Position numbers and translations under genes: made by a program. The notes beneath the pieces were generated by a model that was not told where the DNA came from, did not search any database, and saw nothing but the letters and a program-made list of their open reading frames with translations. From Alphaproteobacteria bacterium (lineage in GTDB: Bacteria; Pseudomonadota; Alphaproteobacteria; SHVV01), in contig VGEO01000018.1 in the NCBI GenBank assembly GCA_016869275.1, positions 1 to 42,219 of the forward strand: a stretch of DNA of 42,219 nucleotides. Reading direction: 5' to 3'. Within the stretch, counting starts at the first letter, position 1. Each line of letters starts with the position of its first letter. Shown here one piece after another: positions 1-10,775 of the stretch.

Positions 1-406
1 CCTCCATGCGCTGGGCGAGTCGTGGCAGAACGCGTTCCTGGCCGGCGTGGTGATGGCCCAGGTCGGCGAGTTCTCGTTCGTGCTGGCCGCGACCGCGTCC
101 AACTCGAATCTGATCTCGGCCGACGGCTACCGGCTCCTGGTCGCGGTGATCGCGCTCTCGCTGGTGCTGAGCCCGCTCTGGCTCCACGTTGCGCGCCAAC
201 TCCATCGCATGGCGCGCCATAGCGTGCCGACGTTGGGCGACCTGTTGGAAGAGCTTTACGGCCACGAGGCCGCGGTGCTGGCCGAAGGTTCGAACCGGCT
301 GACCCAGTTCGCCTATCGCCTGGGCCGGGCGATGCGAATAATCGGCAAACGCCCGCCCCCGCCCGGGTCCGACCCGCCGCCCGATCGCACCGACCCGAAG
401 GCATGA
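1..406 (+). CDS. Monovalent cation:proton antiporter (CPA2/KefB-like), C-terminal fragment
   Basis: The gene begins outside the window; frame 2 is open from the first bases and stops with TGA at 404-406. The visible ~134 residues read on from HALGESWQNAFLAG into MAQVGEFSFVLAA, a late transmembrane helix typical of the CPA2 (KefB/YbaL) exchanger family, followed by one more hydrophobic segment (LLVAVIALSLVLSPLWL). The tail is polar and proline-rich, with no TrkA-N (RCK) domain visible, so this looks like the short form without a nucleotide-binding domain. By family it is an inner-membrane K+/Na+ for H+ exchanger. Its stop overlaps the rnhB start (ATGA), suggesting translational coupling. The family call is good; the transported ion cannot be told from this piece. 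Confidence 0.8.
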   Translation, partial: LHALGESWQNAFLAGVVMAQVGEFSFVLAATASNSNLISADGYRLLVAVIALSLVLSPLWLHVARQLHRMARHSVPTLGDLLEELYGHEAAVLAEGSNRLTQFAYRLGRAMRIIGKRPPPPGSDPPPDRTDPKA

Positions 407-1011
407 CCGACGACGCTCCGACCTTCGCGTTCGAGGCCCGGACGAGCGGTCCGGTCGCGGGCGTCGATGAAGTCGGGCGCGGGCCGATGGCGGGACCGGT
501 GGTCGCCGCCGCCGTCATCCTGACGCCGGGGCGGATCCCCGACGGGATCGACGATTCGAAGGCGCTCGAGCGCGACACGCGCGAGCGGCTCCACGACGAA
601 ATCCGCGCTGCCGCCGCGGTCGGGATCGCGGCGGCGAGCGTCCGCACGATCGACGCCATCAACATCCTGCAGGCGACCATGCTGGCGATGCGCCGCGCGG
701 TCGCGCGGCTGCCGCTCGCGCCCGCGCTCGTCATCGTCGACGGCAACCGCCTCCCCGACCTCCCCTACCCGGCGATGGCGCTGATCCGGGGCGATGCGCG
801 CTCGCTTTCGGTGGCCGCCGCCTCGATCGTCGCCAAGGTGGTCCGCGATCGCCTGATGACCAAACTGGCGGCGCGCTATCCGCAGTTCGGCTGGGACAAC
901 AACGCCGGCTATTGCACCGCCGAGCACTTGGCGGCGGTCGCCCGGCACGGGCCCTCGGCCCACCATCGGCGCTCGTTCGCGCCGGTTCGGGCGGCGCTCA
1001 CACAAGAGCTT

Positions 1012-1038
<27 letters not shown>
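403..1038 (+). CDS. rnhB: Ribonuclease HII
   Basis: 211 aa, normal length for RNase HII, which cuts RNA in RNA-DNA hybrids and 5' of single ribonucleotides embedded in DNA. The N-terminal motif GVDEVGRGPMAGPV carries catalytic Asp22 and Glu23. DSKAL follows near residue 51, VIVDGN gives Asp113, and the ASIVAKVVRDR block gives Asp149, completing the acidic set of the family. The C-terminal YCTAEH and GPSAHHRRSFAPV segments are also characteristic. The ATG overlaps the stop of the upstream antiporter. It is the first gene of a chromosome-maintenance block (ccrM, mutY, dciA and smc follow), a neighbourhood seen in many alphaproteobacteria. Confidence 0.97.
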
Positions 1039-3294
<2,256 letters not shown>

Positions 3295-3355
3295 GACATG
3301 CGACAATAAGAGCTGGATCTTCGAAGCGCGAGGGCCGTCGAGGCCGAACCAAAGC

Positions 3356-3862
3356 ATGAAAGACCCCAGGCGTCCCCGGAGCGGAGGCCCACGGCCGGTC
3401 AGTCGCGTGGCGGCGCGGCTGGTGAGCCAGGCATTCGGGCAACGCGGCTTCGTCCACGTCGAGATCCTGACCCGTTGGCCGACCATCGTCGGCACCGATC
3501 TCGGCAGCCGTTCGCAGCCCGAGCGGCTGCGGCCGGGCGCGGGCGACCGCGCCGGTGTCCTCGAGGTGCGGGCGCCGGGCGGTTTGGCGCTCGAATTCCA
3601 ACATCGCGCCCCCGAAATCATCGAGCGCATCAACGCTTACTTCGGCTACCGGGCGGTGGCGCGGATCGCGATCGTGCAGGGGCCGGTCGCGCCCGCGCCG
3701 GGCCGCAAGCGACGAGCCCCCGCATCCGCGCCCGACCCGGCCGATGAAGCGGCGCTCGCGACCAAACTCGGTGGCGTCGCCGACCCGCGCCTCAAGGAAG
3801 CGCTGCGCGCGCTCGGGCGGCACGTCGAAAACCGGAAGCCTCGCCCGAAGGCGCCGCGTTAA
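3356..3862 (+). CDS. dciA: DciA-family replicative helicase loader (DUF721)
   Basis: 168 aa starting at ATG 3356. The ~100-residue core (RVAARLVSQAFGQRGFVHVE, then LTRWPTIVGTDLGSRSQPER, GVLEVRAPGGLALEFQHRAP and EIIERINAYFGYRAVARI) is the DUF721/DciA fold. A basic, flexible C-terminal tail follows (residues ~110-168), ending KPRPKAPR. DciA is the ancestral bacterial loader of DnaB helicase, found in lineages lacking DnaC or DnaI. It sits among rnhB, ccrM, mutY and smc, which fits a replication role. It is divergent from mutY; if mutY used its upstream ATG, the two starts would share the bases CATG at 3355-3358. The longer upstream frame is out of character and lies in the mutY coding region. 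Confidence 0.85.
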   Translation: MKDPRRPRSGGPRPVSRVAARLVSQAFGQRGFVHVEILTRWPTIVGTDLGSRSQPERLRPGAGDRAGVLEVRAPGGLALEFQHRAPEIIERINAYFGYRAVARIAIVQGPVAPAPGRKRRAPASAPDPADEAALATKLGGVADPRLKEALRALGRHVENRKPRPKAPR

Positions 3863-3885
3863 CCATTGCGGGCGGGCAAAGCCTG

Positions 3886-3914
3886 TTGTCGCTCCCAGGG
3901 CCACCGCCTATAAT
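3886..3914 (+). promoter_or_regulatory. Sigma70-type promoter for the dsbA-like gene
   Basis: TTGTCG at 3886-3891, a 17-bp spacer and a perfect TATAAT at 3909-3914. Transcription would begin near 3921, downstream of the longest possible start (3886) of the following reading frame. This promoter therefore supports the internal GTG at 3970 as the true translation start. Confidence 0.65.
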
Positions 3915-3969
3915 CCGCGCAAGATTTTGCGTTTTGGCCGGGTGGCCCCCCAACGTATTGGATCGAGCA

Positions 3970-4722
3970 GTGCTGAAAGCGGCGGTTCTTGGGCTCTTCG
4001 TCTGGCTGGTCCTGGCCCCTGGGGCCTTCGGTCAGCAGGCGGCCGAGGTTCTCCCCGACATGACGCTCGGTAAGGCCGACGCGCCGGTCGAGATCATCGA
4101 GTACGCCTCGATGAGCTGCCCGCATTGTGCCGATTTCCACGCCACGGTCCTGCCCGAGCTCAAGACCAAGTACATCGACACCGGCAAGGTGAAGCTCGTG
4201 TTCCGCGAGTTCCCGCTCAACCTCCCCGCTTACCAAGCGTCGATCCTCGCCCGCTGCGCCGGCCCGGACCGCTTCTTCGGCTTCATCGACGTCCTGTTTC
4301 GCGAACAATCGAAGTGGGCGACCTCGGGCGACGTGTTGGGCGAACTCAAGCAGTTGGGGCGCCTCGGCGGCGTGCCGGCGGAAAAGTACGACGCCTGCTT
4401 GAACGACAAGAAGCTGACCGAAGGCATCCTTCAGGTCCGCTTCATCGGCGAGAACACGTTCAAGGTTCAATCGACCCCGAGCTTCGTCATCGGCGGCAAG
4501 CTCTACGTCGGCAACCACACCGTGGCCGGTTTCGAGACCGTGATCGAGGCCCTGCTCAAAGGCGCGAGCGCACCGGCGATGGGCGCCGGCCCGGCTTCGA
4601 CCGCACCCGGCGGGTCGAGCGGCATCCCGCCCTATGTGATCGTCATCGTCGTCGTGATCGTGGTCGGCGCCGTCGGCATCTATCTGCTCCGCCGTCAGTC
4701 GGCCGGAACCACCAAGACTTAG
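3970..4722 (+). CDS. DsbA-family thiol:disulfide oxidoreductase with a C-terminal membrane anchor
   Basis: 250 aa from GTG 3970, with GGA seven bases upstream; TTG 3958 is an alternative. Residues 1-21 form a signal peptide ending near AFG-QQ. A thioredoxin/DsbA fold follows with active site C50-P-H-C53 in MSCPHCADFH and the cis-proline loop STPSFVIGGK. After a Gly/Ala/Pro/Ser linker (about residues 200-218) comes a hydrophobic helix, YVIVIVVVIVVGAVGIYLL, and a short RRQ tail. The protein should thus be periplasmic and anchored at its C-terminus as well as exported. CPHC is the same active site as E. coli DsbA, so disulfide oxidation of secreted proteins is likely. A DsbA-like gene between DUF721 and smc recurs in alphaproteobacteria; the reason is unknown. 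It has its own promoter at 3886. Confidence 0.9.
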   Translation: MLKAAVLGLFVWLVLAPGAFGQQAAEVLPDMTLGKADAPVEIIEYASMSCPHCADFHATVLPELKTKYIDTGKVKLVFREFPLNLPAYQASILARCAGPDRFFGFIDVLFREQSKWATSGDVLGELKQLGRLGGVPAEKYDACLNDKKLTEGILQVRFIGENTFKVQSTPSFVIGGKLYVGNHTVAGFETVIEALLKGASAPAMGAGPASTAPGGSSGIPPYVIVIVVVIVVGAVGIYLLRRQSAGTTKT

Positions 4723-4751
4723 TTTTCAACCAGCACAGGGCCAGTCCGAGC

Positions 4752-7700
4752 GTGCATTTTCGTCGTCTCCGTCTTGTCGGCTTCAAGTCGTTCGTCGATC
4801 CGACCGAGCTCCTGATCGAGCCCGGCCTGACCGGCATCGTCGGCCCCAACGGCTGCGGCAAGTCGAACCTGGTCGAAGCGCTGCGCTGGGTGATGGGCGA
4901 GACCTCGCCCAAGAAGATGCGCGGCAGCGGCATGGACGACGTCATCTTCGCCGGCACCAACACGCGGCCCTCGCGCAACATTGCCGAAGTCGCGCTTGCG
5001 CTCGACAACCGCGCCCGCCGCGCGCCGTCGCAGTTCAACGAAAGCGACGAGGTCGAGGTGACGCGGCGGATCGAGCGCGAGCTCGGCTCCGATTTTCGCG
5101 TCAACGGCCGCGATGTCCGCGCCCGCGACGTGCAGCGGTTGTTCGCCGACGCCGCCTCGGGCGCTCATTCGACCGCGTTGGTGAGCCAAGGCGAGGTCGG
5201 TGCGCTGATCAAGGCCAAACCGGAAGATCGCCGCGCGATCCTCGAAGAAGCCGCCGGCATCACCGGGCTCCACTCGCGCCGCCACGAGGCCGAGCTCCGG
5301 CTCCGCGCCGCCGAGACCAACTTGGCGCGCCTGGCCGACATCATGGCGGCGCTCGACAGCCAATTGCGCGGTCTCAAGCAGCAGGCCCGCCAAGCCTCGC
5401 GCTATCGCAACCTCTCGGGCCACATCCGGCGCACCGAGGCGACGCTGCTCTTCCTTTCCTGGCGCAAGGCCGCCGCCGACGTCGAGGCAGCGCAGGCGCT
5501 CCTCGGCGAGAGCGAAGCCGCGGTCGCCGCCGCGACCAGCGCCGCGGCTACGGCCACGACCGAGTTGAGCGCGGCCGCCGAGCGCCTGCCGGCGCTCCGC
5601 CAAGCCGAGGCCGAAGCCGCCGCCGCGCTCCATCGGCTCAAAGTTGCCGGCGAACAGCTCGACCGCGACGAGAAAGCGGCGCTCGACGAACGCCACAGGC
5701 TCGAGGCGCAGATCGCCCAGATCGAATCCGACACGACGCGCGAGCAGGCGCGCGTGCGCGACGCCGAAGAGGCGATTGCCCGGCTCGCCGGCGAGGTGAA
5801 CGAGCTCAGCCACGCCGATGCCAACGCGGCCGGCTTGGTTGCCGACGCGGCCGCCGCCGCGGCCGCCGCGCGGGCGCTCACCGCCGCCGAGGAAGCGCGC
5901 GTCGAAAAGCTCGCCGCCGAGTTCGCCCGCGCCGAGGCGCGGGTGCAGGGCCTGACCGACGTCCAGCGCGACTGCACCGCCCGGCTGCAGCGCATCGCCG
6001 ACCGTTTGCGCGGCTTTCGCGAGGAACGCGATCGGCTCATGACCGAAGCCCTGGCGCCGGCCGAAGCCGCAGTGCGCGACGAACTCGAACGGCTGCGCCA
6101 AACCGCCGACGCCGCCCGCATCGACTTCGGCGCCCGTGAGACCGAGCGCGCGGCCGCGCTCGAGGGCGTGCGCGCGGCCGACGCCGCGCTTCAGGCGGCC
6201 GAAGCGCAGCTGGCCCGGCGTGCCGCCGAGGAGGCCGCGCTCGCGGCGTTGCTCAAGGACGGCGAGCCCGAATTGTGGCCGCCGCTGATCGATGCCGTCA
6301 CGGTCGCGCCCGGCTACGAAGGCGCGCTCGCCGCCGCGCTCGGCGACGATCTCAACGTCGCCGCCAACGAAGCGGCGCCGATGCACTGGCGGCGCGGGCT
6401 CGACCCGCTCGCCGGCGCGCCCGCGCTTCCCGCCGGCGCAGTGCCGTTGTCGCAATTCGTGACCGGCCCGGCGGTGTTGTCCCGCCGCCTGTCGCAGGTC
6501 GGCGTCATCGATCCGGCCGACGGCGCGCGGCTGCAAGCCGAACTTACCCAAGGCCAGCGCCTGGTCTCGACCGGCGGCGCTTTGTGGCGCTGGGACGGGT
6601 TCACCGTCACCGCCGGCGCCCAGACCGCGGCGCTGGTGCGGCTCAACCAGCGCCAGCGCTTGACCGACCTGCGCGGCGAGATCGCGGCGTGCAAGCCGAC
6701 GGTCGAATCGGTGCGGGCCACCGCCGGCGCCGCGCGGACCGCGGCCGAACGCGCGCGGCACGCCGAGGCGGCGGCGCGCGAAGCGTTGTGGGCGGCCGAT
6801 GAGGCGCTCCGCGCGGCGCGCGAAGCCCACGCCCAGGTCCAGCGCGAAAGCGAAGCGCGTAGCGCGAAGATCTCCGCGCTCGGCGACGGCATCGTCACGC
6901 TCGGGATCGAGCAAGTCGATGCCGGCGACGGACTGCGCACCGCGACCGCCGAGCTGAAAGCGCTCGAAAACCGGCACGAAACGCGGAAGACGCTCGACAA
7001 GGCACGGCTCGACTTGATCGAGAAGCGCCGCGCCTTGGCCGAAGCCGAGGCCACGCTCGAAGGCTTTCGCCGCGCCTCCGCCGCCCGCGCTGGCCGCTTG
7101 CGGGCCGCCGAAAGCGAACGCGACACCTGGACCGCGCGCGTCGCCGAAGCCAATGCCCAGACCGTCGAACTCGCGCGCCGGCGCGCCGCGAGCGAAGAGC
7201 AGCTCGCCCGCACGATCGCCAAGCCGGCTGCGATCGCCGCCGAGCGGCAAGCCCTTCTTTCCACGATCGCGAACGCCGAGACCGTCCGTAACCGGGCGGC
7301 GGACGAGCTCGCGCTCGCCGATGCCGCGTTCAAGGCGCGGAGCGACGCCGCCAAGGCCGCCGACCAGGCGCTCGCCGGCGCGCGCGAAGAGCGGATCCGG
7401 CGCGACGGCAACGTCAACCAGGCGAGCGAGCGCAGGGCCGACGTCGAACGCCGCACACGTCAAGCGCTCGACTGCGCGCCCGCCGAATCGCAAGCGATCG
7501 CCGAGATCAAGGACGACGCCGAGTTGCCCGCCATCGATCAGGTCGAATCCCGCCTGCAGCGGCTGCAGCGTGAACGCGAGACCATGGGGCCGGTCAACCT
7601 GCGCGCCGAGCAGGAAGCCGAAGAGGTCAACGTCAAGCTCACCGGCATGCAAACCGAGCGCGCCGACCTCGAAGCTGCGATCGCCAAGCTCCGCCACGGC

Positions 7701-8210
7701 ATCGCCAGCCTCAATCGCGAAGGCCGTGAGCGGCTGCTCGAGGCGTTCAAGCAGGTCGACGCCAACTTCCGGACGCTGTTCACCCAATTGTTCGGCGGCG
7801 GCCGCGCCCATCTGGCGTTGACCGAGGCCGAGGACCCGCTCGATGCCGGGCTCGAGATCATGGCGAGCCCGCCGGGCAAGCGCCTGCAGATCCTGTCCCT
7901 GCTCTCGGGCGGCGAGCAGGCGCTGACCGCGACCGCGCTCCTGGTCGCGGTGTTCCAAGCCAATCCGGCGCCGCTCTGCGTCATGGACGAGGTCGACGCG
8001 CCCTTGGACGACGCCAACGTCGAGCGCTTCTGCAACCTCGTCCAGGCGATCGCTCGCCAGACCGGGACCCGTTTCCTCCTCATCACCCACAACCCGGTGA
8101 CGATGGCACGGATGGATCGCCTGTTCGGCGTGACGATGGCCGAGCAGGGCGTCTCGCAGCTCGTTTCGGTCGACCTCACCCGGGCCGAGGCGCTGCGTCA
8201 GACTGCTTGA
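4752..8210 (+). CDS. smc: Chromosome segregation protein SMC
   Basis: 1152 aa from GTG 4752, the normal length for bacterial SMC. It is the ATPase that, with ScpA and ScpB, forms the condensin complex that organises and segregates the chromosome. The N-terminal head begins HFRRLRLVGFKSF and carries Walker A GPNGCGKSN (31-39). Long Ala/Glu/Arg-rich coiled coils follow. A non-coiled hinge lies around codons 500-600 (ELWPPLIDAVTVAPGYEGAL onward). A second coiled coil leads to the C-terminal head with the ABC signature LLSGGEQALTATALL and Walker B PLCVMDEVDAPLDD. Upstream codons in the same frame are a shadow of the dsbA-like gene. It starts 29 bp after that gene and could be cotranscribed with it. 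Confidence 0.96.
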   Translation: MHFRRLRLVGFKSFVDPTELLIEPGLTGIVGPNGCGKSNLVEALRWVMGETSPKKMRGSGMDDVIFAGTNTRPSRNIAEVALALDNRARRAPSQFNESDEVEVTRRIERELGSDFRVNGRDVRARDVQRLFADAASGAHSTALVSQGEVGALIKAKPEDRRAILEEAAGITGLHSRRHEAELRLRAAETNLARLADIMAALDSQLRGLKQQARQASRYRNLSGHIRRTEATLLFLSWRKAAADVEAAQALLGESEAAVAAATSAAATATTELSAAAERLPALRQAEAEAAAALHRLKVAGEQLDRDEKAALDERHRLEAQIAQIESDTTREQARVRDAEEAIARLAGEVNELSHADANAAGLVADAAAAAAAARALTAAEEARVEKLAAEFARAEARVQGLTDVQRDCTARLQRIADRLRGFREERDRLMTEALAPAEAAVRDELERLRQTADAARIDFGARETERAAALEGVRAADAALQAAEAQLARRAAEEAALAALLKDGEPELWPPLIDAVTVAPGYEGALAAALGDDLNVAANEAAPMHWRRGLDPLAGAPALPAGAVPLSQFVTGPAVLSRRLSQVGVIDPADGARLQAELTQGQRLVSTGGALWRWDGFTVTAGAQTAALVRLNQRQRLTDLRGEIAACKPTVESVRATAGAARTAAERARHAEAAAREALWAADEALRAAREAHAQVQRESEARSAKISALGDGIVTLGIEQVDAGDGLRTATAELKALENRHETRKTLDKARLDLIEKRRALAEAEATLEGFRRASAARAGRLRAAESERDTWTARVAEANAQTVELARRRAASEEQLARTIAKPAAIAAERQALLSTIANAETVRNRAADELALADAAFKARSDAAKAADQALAGAREERIRRDGNVNQASERRADVERRTRQALDCAPAESQAIAEIKDDAELPAIDQVESRLQRLQRERETMGPVNLRAEQEAEEVNVKLTGMQTERADLEAAIAKLRHGIASLNREGRERLLEAFKQVDANFRTLFTQLFGGGRAHLALTEAEDPLDAGLEIMASPPGKRLQILSLLSGGEQALTATALLVAVFQANPAPLCVMDEVDAPLDDANVERFCNLVQAIARQTGTRFLLITHNPVTMARMDRLFGVTMAEQGVSQLVSVDLTRAEALRQTA

Positions 8211-8264
8211 GCGCAAACCTCGTTTATCTTTCTATTTCAAGGCGTTAACTTAGGACCTGGTTGC

Positions 8265-8293
8265 TTGACAGGCTTGGGCGTCGCCCCTATGGT
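8265..8293 (+). promoter_or_regulatory. Sigma70-type promoter of the F0 ATP synthase operon
   Basis: Perfect TTGACA at 8265-8270, a 17-bp spacer and TATGGT at 8288-8293. The predicted transcript starts near 8300. A small hairpin CCGCT-ATC-AGCGG (8310-8322) and a strong Shine-Dalgarno GAGGAGGGG (8326 onward) precede atpI at 8338. Confidence 0.7.
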
Positions 8294-8337
8294 GCGACCG
8301 CTTTTTCGGCCGCTATCAGCGGACTGAGGAGGGGCGC

Positions 8338-8640
8338 ATGGCGTCATCGGACCGCCCTCCTTCGTTCGACGATCTCGACGCTCGTTTGAAGAAAGCGCGC
8401 GGCGGCGATCGCCCCGCCCCGCCGAGTCCGCACGTTGCCGCGGCGCTCGGTTGGCGGCTCGCGATCGAGATGGCGGCCGGCATGGCGGTCGGCGGCATCA
8501 TCGGCTGGTTTCTCGATTCGTGGTTGGGAAGCCGTCCGTGGCTGACGCTGGTGTTGGTGTTGTTCGGCGTCGCGGCCGGCGTTCGCAATGCGTATCGACT
8601 GACGCAGAAGCGGAGCGCGGGTCCCGAGCGGCCGAGCTAA
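8338..8640 (+). CDS. atpI: ATP synthase F0 assembly protein AtpI
   Basis: 100 aa. A polar N-terminus (DDLDARLKKARGG) leads into two hydrophobic helices, GWRLAIEMAAGMAVGGIIGWFL and PWLTLVLVLFGVAAGVRNAY, the arrangement of the AtpI/AtpR family. AtpI helps assemble or stabilise the c-ring and is not part of the catalytic complex. It is preceded by a very strong ribosome site and is the first gene of the alphaproteobacterial F0 operon; the F1 genes are not in this window. The atpB GTG lies 29 bp downstream. Confidence 0.9.
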   Translation: MASSDRPPSFDDLDARLKKARGGDRPAPPSPHVAAALGWRLAIEMAAGMAVGGIIGWFLDSWLGSRPWLTLVLVLFGVAAGVRNAYRLTQKRSAGPERPS

Positions 8641-8669
8641 CGCGTAGGTACGATCGAAAAGGACTGCCC

Positions 8670-9407
8670 GTGGCCGCCGGCGAAAGCCCCCTCCATCAGT
8701 TCGAGATCAACCGCCTGCTCCCGATCGAGATCGGCGGGCTCGACGTTTCGTTCACCAACTCCTCCCTTTGGATGGTGATCGCGGTCGGCGCGGCCTCGCT
8801 CATGCTGACCATGAGCATGAGCCGCGGCGCGCTGGTACCGGGCCGATGGCAATCGATCGCCGAGCTCGCCTACGAGTTCATTGCCAAGCTGTTGAGCGAT
8901 TCGGCTGGGCGCGAAGCGCGCAAGTACTTTCCGTTGGTGTTCTCGCTGTTCGTGTTCATTCTGTTCGCGAACCTGCTCGGCCTCATCCCCTACGCCTTCA
9001 CCACCACGAGCCACATCATCGTCACCTTCGCCATGGCAGGGTGCGTCTTCATCGGCGTGACGATCCTGGGCTTCGTCAAGCACGGTGCCCGGTTCTTGGG
9101 CTTTTTCGTGCCGCACGGCGTCCCGGCGGTGATGCTGCCGCTCTTGGTGCCGATCGAACTCATTTCCTACCTGATCCGGCCGATCACGCTGTCGGTGCGG
9201 CTGTTCGCCAACATGCTGGCCGGCCACACCCTGCTCAAGGTACTGGGTGGGTTCATCGTCGCGCTCGGCTTCTTCGGCATTCTGCCGTGGGCGTTCATCG
9301 TCGCACTCTACGCCCTCGAACTGCTGGTCGCGTTTCTGCAGGCTTACGTGTTCACGATCCTGACCTGCCTCTACATCAACGACGCGCTCCACATGCACGA
9401 GCACTGA
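8670..9407 (+). CDS. atpB: ATP synthase F0 subunit a
   Basis: 245 aa from GTG 8670, preceded by AAAAGGA at a good distance. Subunit a forms the two proton half-channels against the c-ring. It starts with the family N-terminus PLHQFEINRLLPIEIGG and has about five or six membrane helices. The near-invariant arginine is in TLSVRLFANMLAGH. The C-terminal helix pair ends with FLQAYVFTILTCLYINDAL, typical of the family. The upstream in-frame extension overlaps atpI and is not credible. Confidence 0.96.
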   Translation: MAAGESPLHQFEINRLLPIEIGGLDVSFTNSSLWMVIAVGAASLMLTMSMSRGALVPGRWQSIAELAYEFIAKLLSDSAGREARKYFPLVFSLFVFILFANLLGLIPYAFTTTSHIIVTFAMAGCVFIGVTILGFVKHGARFLGFFVPHGVPAVMLPLLVPIELISYLIRPITLSVRLFANMLAGHTLLKVLGGFIVALGFFGILPWAFIVALYALELLVAFLQAYVFTILTCLYINDALHMHEH

Positions 9408-9455
9408 CGGTTTCGCTTTTTTCGCTCAACCCTGAACCTCGAGAGGACAACGACT

Positions 9456-9680
9456 ATGGACGTAGCAGCAGCGAAGATGATCGGCGCCGGTCTCGCCACC
9501 ATCGGCCTCGCCGGTGCCGGTATCGGTATCGGCTTGATCTTCGGAAACTTCGTGTCGGCCGGCATCCGCAACCCGTCGGCGGCCGGCGGCATGTTCGGCA
9601 ACGTGATCCTGGGATTCGCCTTGACCGAAGCGACCGGACTGTTCGCGCTGGTCGTCGCGTTCATGATCCTGTTCCTCTAG
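9456..9680 (+). CDS. atpE: ATP synthase F0 subunit c
   Basis: 74 aa, two-helix hairpin protein of the rotor ring. The first helix has the glycine repeat [14 protein letters not shown], the polar loop is RNPSAAGG, and the proton-carrying Glu58 is in [12 protein letters not shown]. Length and every key residue are as expected for a proton-type c subunit. A GAGAGGA ribosome site precedes the ATG. Glutamate without the extra polar residues of Na+-type rings argues for H+ as coupling ion. Confidence 0.97.
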   Translation: MDVAAAKMIGAGLATIGLAGAGIGIGLIFGNFVSAGIRNPSAAGGMFGNVILGFALTEATGLFALVVAFMILFL

Positions 9681-9709
9681 CCGACCGCACCCGCGCCGGA
9701 GCCAGGCCC

Positions 9710-10201
9710 GTGCCGCAGCTCGTCGCCGGAGACTTCGCGCCGCAGTTGGTGTGGCTCGCGATCACGTTCGTCCTGCTCTACCTGGTGTTGAGCCGGATCG
9801 CGCTGCCGCGCATCGCCGCCGTGCTCGAAACCCGCGCCAAGCGGATCGCCGACGACCTCGACCGGGCGCAGAGCGCGCGCGACGCGGCGGCCAAAGCGCT
9901 CGCGGCCTACGAGACGGTACTGGGGACGGCGCGCCAGTCGGCGCAGGACACGATCCAAACCGCGCGCCGGGCGATGACTGAGCGCGCGGCGCAACGCCAG
10001 GCCGCGCAGGGCGTCGAACTCGCCAAGCGGATCGCCGAGGCCGAGGGCCGGATCGCCGCCGCCCGCGATCAGGCGCTCGGGAATGTCGCTCAGGTCGCGA
10101 CCGACGTCGCCCGCTCGGCGGTCGACCGGCTGATCGGCCAGGCGGCCGACCCGCAGGCGGCAGCCGCGGCGGTGTCGGCGGCACTCAAGGGACGCGGCTG
10201 A
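9710..10201 (+). CDS. atpF2: ATP synthase F0 subunit b' (second stator b-type chain)
   Basis: 163 aa from GTG 9710, with GGAG eight bases upstream. The N-terminus PQLVAGDFAPQLVWLAITFV gives a single membrane helix, followed by ALPRIAAVLETRAKRIADDL and a long Ala-rich coiled coil with many Arg/Glu/Asp/Gln. This is the b' chain that pairs with b to form the peripheral stalk in photosynthetic and many non-photosynthetic alphaproteobacteria. Its TGA overlaps the atpF ATG by one base, indicating tight coupling and probably equal stoichiometry. Confidence 0.92.
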   Translation: MPQLVAGDFAPQLVWLAITFVLLYLVLSRIALPRIAAVLETRAKRIADDLDRAQSARDAAAKALAAYETVLGTARQSAQDTIQTARRAMTERAAQRQAAQGVELAKRIAEAEGRIAAARDQALGNVAQVATDVARSAVDRLIGQAADPQAAAAAVSAALKGRG

Positions 10202-10689
10202 TGGCGTTCCTTCACGACGTCGAGTTTTGGATCGCGGTCGCGTTCGTCGCGTTCGTGATCGTGCTCTTTCGCTTCGCCGCCAAGCGCGTCGGCGATGCCC
10301 TCGACCAGCGCGGGCAAGGCATCAAGCGCGAACTCGACGAGGCGCAGCGGCTCCGCGAAGAAGCCCAGGCGCTGCTCGCCAAGCACCAACGCGAGAGCAA
10401 TGAGGCGGCGGCGCAGGCTAAGGCGATCGTCGCCCAGGCCGAGACCGAAGCCGGTCGGCTCCGCACCGAGGCCGAGCGCGAGATCGAAACTGCGCTCAAG
10501 CGGCGCGAACAACTGGCGCTCGACAAGATTGCCCAGGCCGAGGCGGCGGCGTTGGCCGAAGTCCGCAATACCGCCGTTACCGTCGCCATCGCCGCGACCC
10601 GCCAGCTGATCGCCGGCGGGCTCACCGCGGAGCGCCGCGACCAGATCGTCGATCAGGCGATCGCCGAGCTCGGCAAGAAGCTGCATTAG
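10201..10689 (+). CDS. atpF: ATP synthase F0 subunit b
   Basis: 162 aa. One N-terminal membrane helix (FWIAVAFVAFVIVLFRFAA) followed by a long amphipathic coiled coil (DALDQRGQGIKRELDEAQ through AERREQLALDK-like repeats) and the family C-terminus ATRQLIAGGLTAERRDQIVD. It forms the peripheral stalk with b' and holds F1 against rotation. It is the last gene of the F0 operon; no convincing terminator follows in the 86 bp before the decayed toxin-antitoxin locus. Confidence 0.94.
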   Translation: MAFLHDVEFWIAVAFVAFVIVLFRFAAKRVGDALDQRGQGIKRELDEAQRLREEAQALLAKHQRESNEAAAQAKAIVAQAETEAGRLRTEAEREIETALKRREQLALDKIAQAEAAALAEVRNTAVTVAIAATRQLIAGGLTAERRDQIVDQAIAELGKKLH

Positions 10690-10775
10690 ACCCTTCGCCG
10701 GGGCCCCCTAGAGGTCGGTCCGATTGCGACGAGGCGCTTCAACGATAGCGCTTTGATGTTGTTGACGAGGACGCC

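Noticed and set aside
4719..8216. 1165-codon open frame antisense to smc
   Set aside because: Composition is that of an antisense shadow of an Ala/Glu-rich coiled-coil gene in GC-rich DNA; no domain is recognisable and smc is complete on the other strand.
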